A DNA stretch of 64,000 nucleotides from AP-15 sp963814805 (lineage in GTDB: Bacteria > Pseudomonadota > Alphaproteobacteria > ATCC43930 > CGMCC-115725), in assembly GCA_963814805.1 (NCBI GenBank), contig CAWFER010000011.1, positions 69,645-133,644 on the forward strand, written 5' to 3'. The translations under genes and the position numbers were made by a program. Below are positions 48,177-59,060 of this stretch, piece after piece. The notes under the pieces were generated by a model that was not told the DNA's origin, ran no database searches, and worked only from the letters and a program-made list of their open reading frames with translations. Each line of letters starts with the position of its first letter. Positions within the stretch are counted from its first letter, which is position 1.

Positions 48177-48375
48177 GGCGAGCTGCTCTCCAAGACCCAG
48201 CCGGACGCAACGTCGCGTCGATCTCGCGCTGCGGCCGATCTGCCGGGCATGACCACGCGACCAAATCCAAATATAGGGTTCAATTGGTTTCGCCGGAAAA
48301 CCGAAAGCCCCGGTAGCGCCGCCGATGCGAAGCGACGTAGCCTGTCGGGATTGAGCGCCGCGAGAGGGAACCGAC

Positions 48376-48777
48376 ATGGCGGGTAAGGCCTATGCAGTCA
48401 CGCACAGCGATGCCGAATGGCGCCAGCTCCTGACGCCCGAGCAGTATGACATCATGCGATCTCACGGGACCGAGGCGCCGGGGAGCTGCGCCTTGCTCCT
48501 GGAAAAGCGGCCCGGCAGGTTTTCCTGCGCCGGCTGCGGTCAGCCGCTATTTGAATCAAAAGGAAAGTTCGAAAGCGGGACCGGCTGGCCGAGCTTCAAT
48601 GATCCGATCGAGGGCGCCGTCGAGACCTCGGTCGATCGCACCCTCGGGATGGTGCGAACCGAGGTCCATTGCGCGACGTGCGGCAGCCACCTTGGCCACG
48701 TCTTTGATGACGGCCCTCCACCGACCCATCTGCGCTATTGCATCAACGGCATTGCGATGAATTTTTTGCCGGACTGA
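48376..48777 (+). CDS. msrB: Peptide-methionine (R)-S-oxide reductase MsrB
   Basis: A 133-residue MsrB. It has two zinc CxxC knuckles (CAGCGQ and CATCGS), KFESGTGWPSFNDPI, VDRTLGMVRTEVHC, GSHLGHVFDDGP, and the catalytic cysteine in LRYCINGIAMNF. It reduces methionine-R-sulfoxide in oxidised proteins. No signal peptide is present, so it is cytosolic. The ATG at 48376 is preceded by GAGAGGGAA. Confidence 0.95.
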   Translation: MAGKAYAVTHSDAEWRQLLTPEQYDIMRSHGTEAPGSCALLLEKRPGRFSCAGCGQPLFESKGKFESGTGWPSFNDPIEGAVETSVDRTLGMVRTEVHCATCGSHLGHVFDDGPPPTHLRYCINGIAMNFLPD

Positions 48778-48858
48778 TGAGGATCGCTGATCCCCGCACG
48801 GCGCTGATCGGCCACTCGGCGGGTGACGCCACGAGGACTTCGGGTGAGCAGCGCTCTA

Positions 48859-50229
48859 TCACCTGGCGAATGGCGTCAGCAGCTCCCGCGCTTCCGGCAG
48901 GTTTTCCAATCGCTCGATTGTCGCCAGCACGGCATCCACACTTGCCTCGGTGAGCGGCTGCACGGCGTTGCGCGCGCAGTCGCGGAACTTCGCCTCGCAT
49001 TGAGCCTTCGTGAGCGGCTTCTGCGGCGACCCGATCGGATCGGTGGCCTCGATGGTAACCGAACGCCCGTCGGCGGTCTGCACCGTGATGCCGAGCGACC
49101 CCTTCGGTCTGCCATCCTGGGCGACGCCGGCGATCCGATCCGCCAGATCGAGCACCGCGGCGTCGCCGAGCCCGTCGACCTGCGCGATGCCGACCTTGCC
49201 ATGCGCCAGAGCGGTGGCGACCAGAAAGGGTTGCGCGAACTGCGCCTCCACCACCTGGGTCGGGCGGCGCTTTGTCGGGCCGCGACCGAACTGGTCGCTG
49301 TGCGCGGCGGGGTCTGCCTCGATCGTCACCGCGGCAACCTCGTCAGGCCGCTCGATTGCGAGCCGCGCTCGCGCCGCCAGCGCGGCGTCGATCGCGCCAT
49401 GCAGCGGTCGACCGCAGGGATAGGGCTTGTAGCTCAGCGCCTCGCCGCGGAACGCCGCGCCCAGATCGCGCAGCAGCGCCGAGGCGTCGTATCCGTTCGG
49501 CTGATACAGCTCGAAGAAGCCAAAACGGCCATTGAATATGTCATGCGCCCCGGTGAACCCGGTCTGCGCCAAAACGGCGGAGAAAACACCCGCGCTTGCC
49601 GCCTGGCCGGCCTGCATCCGCTTGGTCAGCGCCCCGTCCAGAATGCACTGACGATTGCCGGCGGCATGGCTGTAGGCGATGCCGAAGGCGTCGAGCATCT
49701 GCTCCGGCGCGAGGCCGATCAGCTTGCCTGCCGCCGCCGTGGCGCCGAATACCCCGATCGCCGCCGTGCGGTGCCAGCCCCGATCGAGCGTGCTCGCGAG
49801 CGCAATGCGGCACGAGACATCCAGCCCCAGCGCGACGGCCAACAGGAGATCCTGTCCGGTGACGCCCTCCAGGCTATCGCAAAGGGCGAGCGCCGAGCCC
49901 AACACGGAGACGCCGGGGTGGATCGATCCGCCGGTATCCAGCGTGTCGTCGAAATCGAGCGCATGACCCATGCTGGCGTTTAAGAACGCCGCTTGTGGCG
50001 CCGGCAAGCAAATCGCGCGCAGCAGGACGCGGCTTTCCGCCAGCCCGCCCCAGCGCGAGATCACGCTAAAAAGCTGGTCGATCCCTGGGGAGCCGCTGCC
50101 GCCAAGCATGCAGCCAAACGTATCGAGAATATCGCGACGGGCGGATTCGACGGCGCTCGCCGGCAGATCCGCATAGCCGGTGCGGCAGACATGCTGAGCC
50201 AGTCGCCAAGCTGCGTCGTCGATCATCAT
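48859..50229 (-). CDS. MmgE/PrpD-family protein
   Basis: A 456-residue MmgE/PrpD protein, the fold of 2-methylcitrate dehydratase, cis-aconitate decarboxylase and related lyases. It contains ARRDILDTFGCMLGGSGSPG, the active-site region NASMGHALDFDDTLDTGGSI with HPGVSVLGSALAL, and YKPYPCGRPLHGAIDAALAA. Adjacent ATGs at 50229 and 50226 follow GGGAGGAG. The frame continues upstream as a GC artefact over the divergent GMC gene. Not linked to prpB/prpC, so a methylcitrate role is not implied. Confidence 0.9.
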   Translation of the reverse strand: MMIDDAAWRLAQHVCRTGYADLPASAVESARRDILDTFGCMLGGSGSPGIDQLFSVISRWGGLAESRVLLRAICLPAPQAAFLNASMGHALDFDDTLDTGGSIHPGVSVLGSALALCDSLEGVTGQDLLLAVALGLDVSCRIALASTLDRGWHRTAAIGVFGATAAAGKLIGLAPEQMLDAFGIAYSHAAGNRQCILDGALTKRMQAGQAASAGVFSAVLAQTGFTGAHDIFNGRFGFFELYQPNGYDASALLRDLGAAFRGEALSYKPYPCGRPLHGAIDAALAARARLAIERPDEVAAVTIEADPAAHSDQFGRGPTKRRPTQVVEAQFAQPFLVATALAHGKVGIAQVDGLGDAAVLDLADRIAGVAQDGRPKGSLGITVQTADGRSVTIEATDPIGSPQKPLTKAQCEAKFRDCARNAVQPLTEASVDAVLATIERLENLPEARELLTPFAR

Positions 50230-50364
50230 CTCCTCCCATCGGCTGCGATGTTCCGATACTACCTGACCTGCAGCCGCCTTGCGGCAGCGGATCGCACGCT
50301 TCGCCATCGCCGGGGAGGCTGGGCGTCGCAATACTGGATGAAGCCGATATCGGAGCTTCAGCAC

Positions 50365-51957
50365 ATGCAAACCTACGATTACATTGTCGTCGGCGCCGGG
50401 TCGGCCGGCGCGGCCGTCGCCAACCGGCTGTCGGCAGACCCGCGCAACAAGGTGCTGCTGCTCGAAGCCGGCCGGGCGAGCCATCCTTGGTCTCCCATCC
50501 CGATCGGAATGGCCCGGCTGATCACCAATCCCGCGGCCAACTGGCTCTATTCCTCCGAGCCCGAGGCCAACACCAATGGCCGCAGGATCCCGGTGCCGCG
50601 GGGCAAGCTGCTCGGCGGCTCCAGCGCGATCAACGGCATGGCGTTCGTGCGCGGCCAGGCGCAGGACTACGATACCTGGGCGCAGATGGGCAATCGCGGC
50701 TGGAGCTACGCCGAGGTCCTGCCGTTCTTCAAGCGCATGGAAAGCTATGCCGGCGGCGACGACGACTTCCGCGGCCGGGAGGGCCCGCTGCGCGTCACCA
50801 ACCCGGAACCGCGCGATCCGATCTTCGCCACGATCATCGAGGCGGCGGCGCAAATCGGCATCCGGCGCAACCTGGATTACAACGGCGCCGCTCAGGAGGG
50901 CATCGCGATGAGCCAGGCGACGATCGCCGCCGGCCGCCGCATGAGCACGGCCCGCTGCTATCTGGAGCCGATCCGCAAGCGCCGGAACCTGCATATCGAG
51001 ACCGAGGCCTTGACTGAGGGGCTGGCGCTCGATGGCGGGCGCTGCGCCGGTGTGCGCTACTCCGCCGCCGGCGAGGTGCGTGAGGCCCGGGCGGCGCGCG
51101 AGGTCGTGGTCAGCGCCGGCACTTTCAACTCGCCGCAATTGCTGGAGCTATCCGGCATCGGCCAGCCCGAGCGCCTGCGCAATCTCGGCATTGAGGTGCG
51201 CCATGCGCTGCCTGGCGTCGGCGAAAACCTGCGCGACCATTACGCGCCGCGCACCCGCTGGCTGGTCGGTAAAAAGGGCGTCACCTTCAACGATCGGGGG
51301 CGCGGCCTCGGCCTGGTGCATCAGGCGCTGCGCTACGCGCTGTTCCGCAAGGGCTTGCTGGCCATGGTGGGCGCCCCGCTGCGCGCGTTCGTGTGCTCGC
51401 GCGAGGGCCTGGAGGCGCCGGACCTAATGCTGGGCTGGGTCCCGATGCTGACCGAACCCGGCCCACGGGGACCGCGGATCTCCGGCCAGTCGGGCATGAC
51501 CTGCTATGCCCACCCGATGCGTCCGGAGAGCAAAGGACAGGTTCACATCATCGCCGCCGATCCGCGCCGGCCGCCGGCGATCAACTTCAATTTTCTGTCG
51601 TCGCCGCCCGATGCCGAGCTGACCGTCCGCGCGGTCCGCATCGCCCGCGCGATCATGACCGCCCATGCCATGGCCCGCTTTCAGGTCAGCGAAGTCGCGC
51701 CCGGCGCCGATCGCACCACCGATGACGAAATCCTGGACTGGGTGAAGAAGGCGGCGGAAACCACCTACCACCCGGTCGGCACCTGCAAGATGGGGTCAGA
51801 CCCGATGGCAGTCGTCGACGCCCAGCTTCGCGTCCATGGCATTGCCGGCCTGCGGGTCGCCGACGCCTCGATCATGCCGACCTTGACCTCGGGCAACACC
51901 AATGCGCCGTCGATCATGATCGGTGAAAAGGCGGCGGAGATGGTGCTGAATAGGTGA
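50365..51957 (+). CDS. GMC-family FAD oxidoreductase, second copy
   Basis: A 530-residue GMC oxidoreductase. It has VGAGSAGAAVANRLSADPRN, the signature RGKLLGGSSAINGMAFVRGQ, SAGTFNSPQLLELSGIGQPE, the catalytic His469 in TTYHPVGTCKMG and Asn511 in SGNTNAPS. The ATG at 50365 is used; MKPISEL at 50338 is an alternative start. It is related to but clearly diverged from the enzyme at 9639-11267, so not a recent duplication. The substrate is probably an alcohol or polyol. Confidence 0.92.
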   Translation: MQTYDYIVVGAGSAGAAVANRLSADPRNKVLLLEAGRASHPWSPIPIGMARLITNPAANWLYSSEPEANTNGRRIPVPRGKLLGGSSAINGMAFVRGQAQDYDTWAQMGNRGWSYAEVLPFFKRMESYAGGDDDFRGREGPLRVTNPEPRDPIFATIIEAAAQIGIRRNLDYNGAAQEGIAMSQATIAAGRRMSTARCYLEPIRKRRNLHIETEALTEGLALDGGRCAGVRYSAAGEVREARAAREVVVSAGTFNSPQLLELSGIGQPERLRNLGIEVRHALPGVGENLRDHYAPRTRWLVGKKGVTFNDRGRGLGLVHQALRYALFRKGLLAMVGAPLRAFVCSREGLEAPDLMLGWVPMLTEPGPRGPRISGQSGMTCYAHPMRPESKGQVHIIAADPRRPPAINFNFLSSPPDAELTVRAVRIARAIMTAHAMARFQVSEVAPGADRTTDDEILDWVKKAAETTYHPVGTCKMGSDPMAVVDAQLRVHGIAGLRVADASIMPTLTSGNTNAPSIMIGEKAAEMVLNR

Positions 51958-52306
51958 TGCGCTCCCCGATCAACACCCATGCGAAGCCGCAGTCTGCGGG
52001 TGATCGAATGGGTTGTCACCGCCCGGCGCAGCGGACGGGACGCGAGGCCCGCAGATCGCCACAGCGTCCTGTCCCGTTGCGCGCAAGGGCCCGGCCGGCT
52101 TGCCGCAGAGGCCAGCGGCGGCTGCCAACCGAGGCTCGAACGCCGGCGCTCGGCGTCATAATTCCGGCGCCAGGTTTCGAGCGCCGCGCCGGCATGCGGC
52201 AGCGACGGCGAACGGCGGCTCGGTCAACCGGGTCGCCGAGCGACGAAATGGGCGCCGTGCTTAGTCTGAGCTATGGTGCCGGCCGCAATCGCGAGGGACA
52301 GGCCCG
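51958..52306. other. Intergenic stretch without recognised gene
   Basis: About 350 bp between the GMC gene and the LLM oxidoreductase. Short plus-strand frames are arginine-rich and lack ribosome sites. Nothing else is seen; it probably holds the promoter of the LLM gene. Confidence 0.5.
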
Positions 52307-53491
52307 ATGATCACGAAATTCGACAGCTCCTATTACGGCACCGCCGACATGGAGAACCTCGGCTATAAGGGCACGCCGATCAACGAGCGTCGCTATTCGA
52401 ACACGGAATTGGCCAAGGCGCTGCACAAGGTCGTGGCCTACGCCCAATGCATGGACGAGCGCGGCTACGACACGTTGTGGATGGCCGAGCACCATTTCCA
52501 GCCGGAAGGCGCCGAACTGATCCCCAATTTGTTGATGATGGCGACGCATCTGTGCGGGGTGACCAAGCACATCAAGATCGGCTGCGGCTTCAACGTCGTG
52601 CCGATGTGGCACCCGCTGCGGCTGGCCGAAGACTATGCGATGGCCGACATCCTGACCGGCGGCCGGGTCATCTTCGGCGTCGCCCGGGGCTATCATAGCC
52701 GCGAGGTCGAGAGCTTTGGCGCGCCGCTGATCGACCAGGCCGCCAACCGCGAAATGTTCGAAGAGGGCGTCGAGGTCCTGTTCAAGGCGTTCGAGGGCAA
52801 GCCGTTCCGGCACCAGGGCAGGTTCTATACGATCCCGCCCGAGGTGCCGTATCGCGGCTACACCTTGAAGGAGATCACCCTGGTGCCGGCGCCGGAGCGG
52901 CTGCCGGTCGAATGCTGGCAGCCGATCCAGAGCGGCTCCGAGCGCGCCTTCGACTTCATGGCCAGGCACGGCATTTGCGGCGTGATCGGCGGCGGCTCGG
53001 GCGAGGGCGGCGCGGTCGAGCGCCACATGCGGGGCTTCCAGGCCGCTTATGCCCGGCGCGGCGTCAAGCTCGAACTTGGCGAGCGCCTGGCGATCGGTTA
53101 CCAGTTCCACATCGCGCCGTCCCGCGAGCAGGCGATCCGCGAGGCCGCTCCGCATTACGAAGAGAACATGAAGATGTTCGGCGAGTTGCGCCTCGTCCGC
53201 GCCTTGAGCGACGAGCAGATCGCGGCGATGCGCGATCCGCGGCTGGCGGCCACGGCCAAGCTGCCGACCATCGAGGACGCGGTCAAGGCCGGCGGCTTCC
53301 TGGCCGGCCCGCCGGAGGACATCATCGAGCAATTGAAGGCGGTCGAGAAGCGCTATCCCGGTATCGGCCGGGTGATTTGCGCGACCCCGCTCGGGACCCC
53401 GCTCGAGATTCAGCTCGACGATCTCGACCGGTTCGCCAAGGCGGTGATCCCGGCGTTCCGCGACACCAAGCTCGCCGCCGCGGCGGAATAG
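52307..53491 (+). CDS. LLM-class flavin-dependent (luciferase-like) oxidoreductase
   Basis: A 394-residue bacterial-luciferase-like monooxygenase. Marks are ERGYDTLWMAEHHFQPEGAE, GCGFNVVPMWHPLRLAEDYA, DILTGGRVIFGVARGYHSRE and QSGSERAFDFMARHGICGVI. It uses reduced FMN supplied by a separate reductase to oxygenate or desulfonate a small substrate. The ATG at 52307 follows a GAGGGACAG box. The substrate is not predictable. Confidence 0.92.
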   Translation: MITKFDSSYYGTADMENLGYKGTPINERRYSNTELAKALHKVVAYAQCMDERGYDTLWMAEHHFQPEGAELIPNLLMMATHLCGVTKHIKIGCGFNVVPMWHPLRLAEDYAMADILTGGRVIFGVARGYHSREVESFGAPLIDQAANREMFEEGVEVLFKAFEGKPFRHQGRFYTIPPEVPYRGYTLKEITLVPAPERLPVECWQPIQSGSERAFDFMARHGICGVIGGGSGEGGAVERHMRGFQAAYARRGVKLELGERLAIGYQFHIAPSREQAIREAAPHYEENMKMFGELRLVRALSDEQIAAMRDPRLAATAKLPTIEDAVKAGGFLAGPPEDIIEQLKAVEKRYPGIGRVICATPLGTPLEIQLDDLDRFAKAVIPAFRDTKLAAAAE

Positions 53492-53614
53492 ACCCGAAGG
53501 TCAGCCGCCGGGCCGGCCCTAGCCCTGACCGGCCGCGGCGGTCTGTCGAAGCGCTCCGCCGCGTCGCTGAATGGCCTCGCCCGCCAGCCTCGACCCGCCA
53601 GCCTGCCTCACCGA

Positions 53615-53735
53615 CGCGCCGGCTTGGGATCCGAAGAACCAACAATTCTTGCGGGCGATGGCGATGCTGCGCAGCGCGCTCAACGACATTATTGTCGATC
53701 GCAAGCCGACCCAGGCTTGATCGGTCTGCCACGGT
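53615..53735 (-). pseudogene. Relic of an IS66 transposase C-terminus
   Basis: On the minus strand LGRLAIDNNVVERA is followed, in the next frame, by LRSIAIARKNCWFFGSQAG. Together these match the conserved end of IS66 TnpC (compare NNAAERALRGIALGRKSWLF in the intact copy at 41971-43617). The piece is about 40 codons, frameshifted, and has no terminal repeats. It marks an old IS66 insertion upstream of the aldolase gene. Confidence 0.7.
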
Positions 53736-53809
53736 GACGCGTGCGGCCCGGCCGGCTAGGATCGCGCCACCGGCGGGCGGCAGGCCCGCGCTTCTCGAGG
53801 AGACGCCCG

Positions 53810-54595
53810 ATGGAACCGACCCTGCGCAACCTCGCCCGCGACCGGCTCGCCGCCGGTGAGCTGGCATTGGGCGTCGGCATCCGCCAGAGCCGCACGGTCA
53901 ACGTCGCCGCGATCATGAAGGCCTGCGGCTATGACTGGCTGTTCCTCGACCTCGAGCACAATTCGATGGATCTCGACACCGCGGTGCAGATCTCGGTCGC
54001 GGCGCTCGGCGCCGGCATCGCCCCGATCGCGCGGGTTCCGGCCGGCCAGCACTGGCTCGCCACCCGCATCCTCGACGGCGGCGGGCTCGGCATCGTCATG
54101 CCGCATGTCGACACCGTGACGGAGGCGCGCGAGATCGCCGACCGGCTGCGTTATCCACCGCGCGGCCACCGCTCGATCGCCGGCGGGCTGCCGCATTTCG
54201 GCTATGCGCCGGTGTCGACCGCCGCCGCCACCGTCGCGATCGACGCCGCGACCCTCGTCGTCGTCATGCTCGAAACCCCGCGGGCGATCGAGAACGCCGC
54301 GGCGATCGCCGCCGTGCCCGGCATCGACGCCCTACTGATCGGCACCAGCGACCTGTCGATCGAGCTCGGCATCCCCGGGCAGTTCGAGGACCCGCGGATC
54401 GTCGCCGCCTATCGCGCCGTGGTCGACGCCTGCCAGGCGCACGGCAAGCATGCCGGCATCGGCGGCGTCTATGACGACGCCCTGCTGCGCCGCTATATCG
54501 GCATGGGCGTGCGGCTGGTGCTCGGCGGCGGCGATCTCGGCTTTATGATGAGCGCCGCGACCGCGCGCGCCGGGGTGTTGCGCGCCTGCCTCTAA
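53810..54595 (+). CDS. HpcH/HpaI-family aldolase
   Basis: A 261-residue class II pyruvate aldolase. It has ACGYDWLFLDLEHNSMDLDT, APIARVPAGQHWLATRILDG, GIVMPHVDTVTEAREIADRL, RYPPRGHRSIAG, VVVMLETPRAIENA (metal-binding Glu) and DALLIGTSDLSIELGIPG (metal-binding Asp). It cleaves 4-hydroxy-2-oxo acids to pyruvate and an aldehyde, a late step of aromatic or sugar-acid degradation. The ATG at 53810 follows GAGGAG. The EamA transporter gene begins 47 nt downstream and may share the transcript. Confidence 0.93.
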   Translation: MEPTLRNLARDRLAAGELALGVGIRQSRTVNVAAIMKACGYDWLFLDLEHNSMDLDTAVQISVAALGAGIAPIARVPAGQHWLATRILDGGGLGIVMPHVDTVTEAREIADRLRYPPRGHRSIAGGLPHFGYAPVSTAAATVAIDAATLVVVMLETPRAIENAAAIAAVPGIDALLIGTSDLSIELGIPGQFEDPRIVAAYRAVVDACQAHGKHAGIGGVYDDALLRRYIGMGVRLVLGGGDLGFMMSAATARAGVLRACL

Positions 54596-54642
54596 GCCAC
54601 GCCGCGGCGGCGCCGGCGGCGGCCGGCCACCGTCCGCCCGAT

Positions 54643-55500
54643 GTGCTGCGCGGCGTCCTTCTGATGTGCGCCGGCGTTTCGATGTTCCCGTTCATGAACG
54701 CCGGGGTCAAGCTGTTGACCGCGCACTACCCGGTCGCGCAGATCGTCTGGGCGCGGTTTACCGGGCACCTGATCGTCATGCTGGCGGTGTTTCTGCCGCG
54801 CTATGGGCGGCGCCTGTTTGCGACCCGGCGGCTGGCGGTCCAGCTCGGCCGCTCCTTATTGATGCTGGTCAGCAACCTCGTCTTCGTCATGGCGATCGGG
54901 CGGGTCCCGCTGGCGACGGCGTCGGCGATCGGCTTCACCGCGCCGCTGCTGGTCACCGCGATGTCGGCGCCGCTGCTCGGCGAGCGGGTTGGGCCCGTCC
55001 GCTGGAGTGCGGTGCTGGTCGGGTTCGCCGGCGCCTTGCTGATCATTCGGCCCGGCGGCGAATTGGCCAATCCGGCCGTCTTGCTGCTGCTGGTCTCGGC
55101 CGCCTGCTACGCGCTCTATCAGATCGCCACCCGCTGGGTCGCCGCGTTTGACGGGGCCGCGACCGGCATCGTCTTTTCGGCGCTGCTCGGTTCGGCGGTC
55201 ATGAGCCTGGCGCTGCCCTTTATCTTCGTGCGGCCGAAAAGCCTGTTCGACCTGGCGCTGTTCGTCAGCATCGGCCTCGTCGGCGGCGCCGGGCATTACC
55301 TCTTGATCCGCGCCTTTCAGTGCGGCCCGGCCGCGGTCCTGGCGCCGCTCGGCTATGGCGAGCTGATCGGAACCACGATCTTGGGCTATCTGATCTTCGG
55401 CAATTTCCCCGATCCGCCGACCTGGGCCGGGGCGGCGATCATCATCGCCTCCGGCCTCTTCATCGCTCTGCGCGCGCATCGGCGGCGCGGCGAGAGGTGA
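54643..55500 (+). CDS. EamA/DMT-family transporter
   Basis: A 285-residue ten-span drug/metabolite transporter with two EamA repeats: first FMNAGVKLLTAHYPVAQIVW through APLLGERVGPVRWSAVLVGF, second LLLLVSAACYALYQIATRWV through APLGYGELIGTTILGYLIFG. The start is a GTG at 54643; the frame is open further upstream and the true start may be a little earlier. Possibly co-transcribed with the aldolase. Substrate unknown. Confidence 0.87.
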   Translation: MLRGVLLMCAGVSMFPFMNAGVKLLTAHYPVAQIVWARFTGHLIVMLAVFLPRYGRRLFATRRLAVQLGRSLLMLVSNLVFVMAIGRVPLATASAIGFTAPLLVTAMSAPLLGERVGPVRWSAVLVGFAGALLIIRPGGELANPAVLLLLVSAACYALYQIATRWVAAFDGAATGIVFSALLGSAVMSLALPFIFVRPKSLFDLALFVSIGLVGGAGHYLLIRAFQCGPAAVLAPLGYGELIGTTILGYLIFGNFPDPPTWAGAAIIIASGLFIALRAHRRRGER

Positions 55501-55669
55501 GCGCGACCGCCGCCGCATGTGCAGCCGCAAATCGCCGAAATTTACCCCGTTTCAGCACCCTCGTAGAGGCGACTTCTCGCCCATCGCGGCTCGATCGCTT
55601 TTATTTTCGGGTCGCATGCGATGGTCAAGCTTGCCACCCACGCTGAGCGACGCATTGCGCGACGCGCTG

Positions 55670-56530
55670 TCAGTAGCTCGGCTTGCTGGCGGCGGGCGTC
55701 AGCTGCAGCTCGTGGGTCCAGCACGAGCGGTCCTGGGTGTGCAGATACCAGAACGCCTCGGCGATCTTGATCGGGTTGATCACCAGATCGGGGCGGTTCT
55801 GGTTGCGCGGCAACGCATGCGTTCCGGGCGAATCGATAGTGCCGTCGATCACGATGTTGGCGACGTGCACGCCGTGCTCGGAATATTCCTCGGTCAGCAC
55901 CTGCGCCAAGGTGCGCATCATCACCCGCGGATAATACAAGGACTGTCCGGTCATCCGCTTCTTGCCGCGCAGCGAGCTCGAATTGTTGGAAAAGAAGAAC
56001 GACCCCGCGCCCATCTTGCGCATCGCCGGCAGCACTTCTCTGGCGACCAGAAACGGCCCGCGGCAGGCGACGTGCAGTGCGGTGTCCAGGATCTCGACCG
56101 GCACGTGCTCGAGCAGCTCCTTGTCGGGCGGCAGATCGCGGCCTTCGAGATAGCCCGCATTATAGACCAGAACCTGCGGGTCGCCGGCCTCGCGGCGGAT
56201 CGTGGCGAACGCGCCCGAGATCGAATCCTGCGAAACCAGATCCAATTCGACGATCATGCATTGGCCGCCCTGCTCGCCGATCGCTGCCGCCAAGGCCGAC
56301 GCATTGGCCGCGCTGCGCGTCGTCAGCACGGTGAAGAAACCCTCTCGCGCGAATTTCTGCGCCACGGCGCCGCCGACACCCCAGCGCACGCCGACCGGCA
56401 ATTCGCTGTCGTCCACGGCCCGGCCGTGCGCCAGCCGGGTATTGCGCCCGTCGGCCTGCCACTTCGAGGTGGCCCCCACCACCACCGCGACCGGCCTGCC
56501 CCGGGCATTCTTCCTGCGATCTGCGCTCAT
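55670..56530 (-). CDS. Short-chain dehydrogenase/reductase with extended cofactor loop
   Basis: A 286-residue SDR-fold protein. The beta-1 strand VAVVVGATSK is followed by about 25 extra residues before RWGVGGAVAQKFAREGFFTV, so the usual TGxxxGxG loop is enlarged. It has LVYNAGYL (NAG motif), FFFSNNSSSLRGKKRM in place of the catalytic Ser strand, and a YYPRVMMRTL helix in the YxxxK position with no lysine evident. The catalytic set therefore looks atypical, and oxidoreductase activity is uncertain. The ATG at 56530 is used. No operon partner is clear. Confidence 0.85.
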   Translation of the reverse strand: MSADRRKNARGRPVAVVVGATSKWQADGRNTRLAHGRAVDDSELPVGVRWGVGGAVAQKFAREGFFTVLTTRSAANASALAAAIGEQGGQCMIVELDLVSQDSISGAFATIRREAGDPQVLVYNAGYLEGRDLPPDKELLEHVPVEILDTALHVACRGPFLVAREVLPAMRKMGAGSFFFSNNSSSLRGKKRMTGQSLYYPRVMMRTLAQVLTEEYSEHGVHVANIVIDGTIDSPGTHALPRNQNRPDLVINPIKIAEAFWYLHTQDRSCWTHELQLTPAASKPSY

Positions 56531-56638
56531 TCGAAAACCCTTCTATTTTGTCCGTCGGCGTTCGGGCGGATGGTGAACCCGCAGCGCCGATCAGCAAAGC
56601 CAAATCCGCCGTCAGCATCGCCGGCAGGGGCCACGACC

Positions 56639-56938
56639 TCACCCGGCCCTAAGGCGCTCCATTTCCTGGGCGAACTCGAAGCGCAGCTGCTCGGCCTCGT
56701 CCTCCGGCAGCCAGTTGGCCATGTTCGGAAACACGATCTGCCACATCCGCGCATCCCGCTCCGACCACGGCATCGTCTCGGCCGATCGCGCCTTTTCGAG
56801 CAGCCCCTTGAGGCGTCGCCGGACTTTCTCCGGGTCGGGCAAAATCCGCGGCGCCGGCGCCTGAAGCCGATCCTCGCCCTCGCCGAACAGGCTGCCCTGC
56901 GCCGGCCTCTGCCCGAACAGGTCAGGTTGATCCGCCAT
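56639..56938 (-). CDS. Conserved small hypothetical protein
   Basis: A 99-residue soluble, charged protein (MADQPDLFGQRPAQGSLFGE, PDPEKVRRRLKGLLEKARSA, MWQIVFPNMANWLPEDEAEQ). The ATG at 56938 follows GGGGGAGG. Its sequence is typical of a small alphaproteobacterial protein family of unknown function. It is divergent from the DUF5681 gene. Confidence 0.8.
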   Translation of the reverse strand: MADQPDLFGQRPAQGSLFGEGEDRLQAPAPRILPDPEKVRRRLKGLLEKARSAETMPWSERDARMWQIVFPNMANWLPEDEAEQLRFEFAQEMERLRAG

Positions 56939-57072
56939 CCTCCCCCTGCCCTCCACCATCGTTGCGAACAGCGACGATAGAATTGCCATAATCGCATGCG
57001 ATCCTGCGCCTCGTCGGTCTGCCCGCCCCCGGCTGTTCAACGGCGGGTGCGGCGGGGCGGAGGAGAGTGACG

Positions 57073-57591
57073 ATGCCTGATACGGACCTGCAAAAAACAG
57101 GGGAAACAGGAGCGGCGCGCGATCGCCGCGGGCGGTTTTGCAAGGGGCGCTCGGGCAACCCGGCGGGGCGGCCGGTCGGGTCGGTCAACTCGGCGACGCG
57201 GGCCGCGGTCCTGCTGCTCGACGGCGAGGCCGAGGCGCTGACCAGGAAGGCGGTGGAATTGGCGTTGGCCGGCGATCCGGCGGCGCTGCGGCTCTGTCTC
57301 GACCGCATCGTCGGGGTGCGCCGCGGCCGGCCGGTCGACCTCACCCTGCCGCCGATCGCCAGCATCGCCGATCTGGCCGCGGCGATGGCCGCGATCGCCG
57401 CGGCGGCGGCGCAGGGCATGGTCACCCCGGACGAGGCGGTGGCGCTCTCGCAGATGGTCGAAAGCTTCACCCGCACCCTCGACGCAGCCCATGTCGAGCG
57501 GCGCCGGCGCTGGCGCGGCGTCTTATGGAAACAGACGGCCGAACAAGGGCGAAAGGCGTTGCGTAAAAAGCAAGACCCGAACCAGCCTTAA
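57073..57591 (+). CDS. DUF5681-domain protein (terminase-small-subunit-like)
   Basis: A 172-residue protein opening with the DUF5681 pattern RRGRFCKGRSGNPAGRPVGS, then an alanine-rich helical region and a basic tail. Proteins with this domain resemble the DNA-binding part of phage terminase small subunits and occur singly in many Rhizobiales genomes. No other phage gene is visible nearby, so a chromosomal role or an old prophage remnant are both possible. The ATG at 57073 follows GGAGAG. Confidence 0.82.
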   Translation: MPDTDLQKTGETGAARDRRGRFCKGRSGNPAGRPVGSVNSATRAAVLLLDGEAEALTRKAVELALAGDPAALRLCLDRIVGVRRGRPVDLTLPPIASIADLAAAMAAIAAAAAQGMVTPDEAVALSQMVESFTRTLDAAHVERRRRWRGVLWKQTAEQGRKALRKKQDPNQP

Positions 57592-57650
57592 GCCGCCAGC
57601 CGTAAGCCGATGGCGCTCCGCTGCGAACGCGAGCGCGGACGCGGTCCGCC

Positions 57651-59060
<1,410 letters not shown>

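Noticed and set aside
53577..53720. A small plus-strand ORF upstream of the aldolase
   Set aside because: It is antisense to the IS66 relic and lacks a ribosome site; the relic explains the sequence better.
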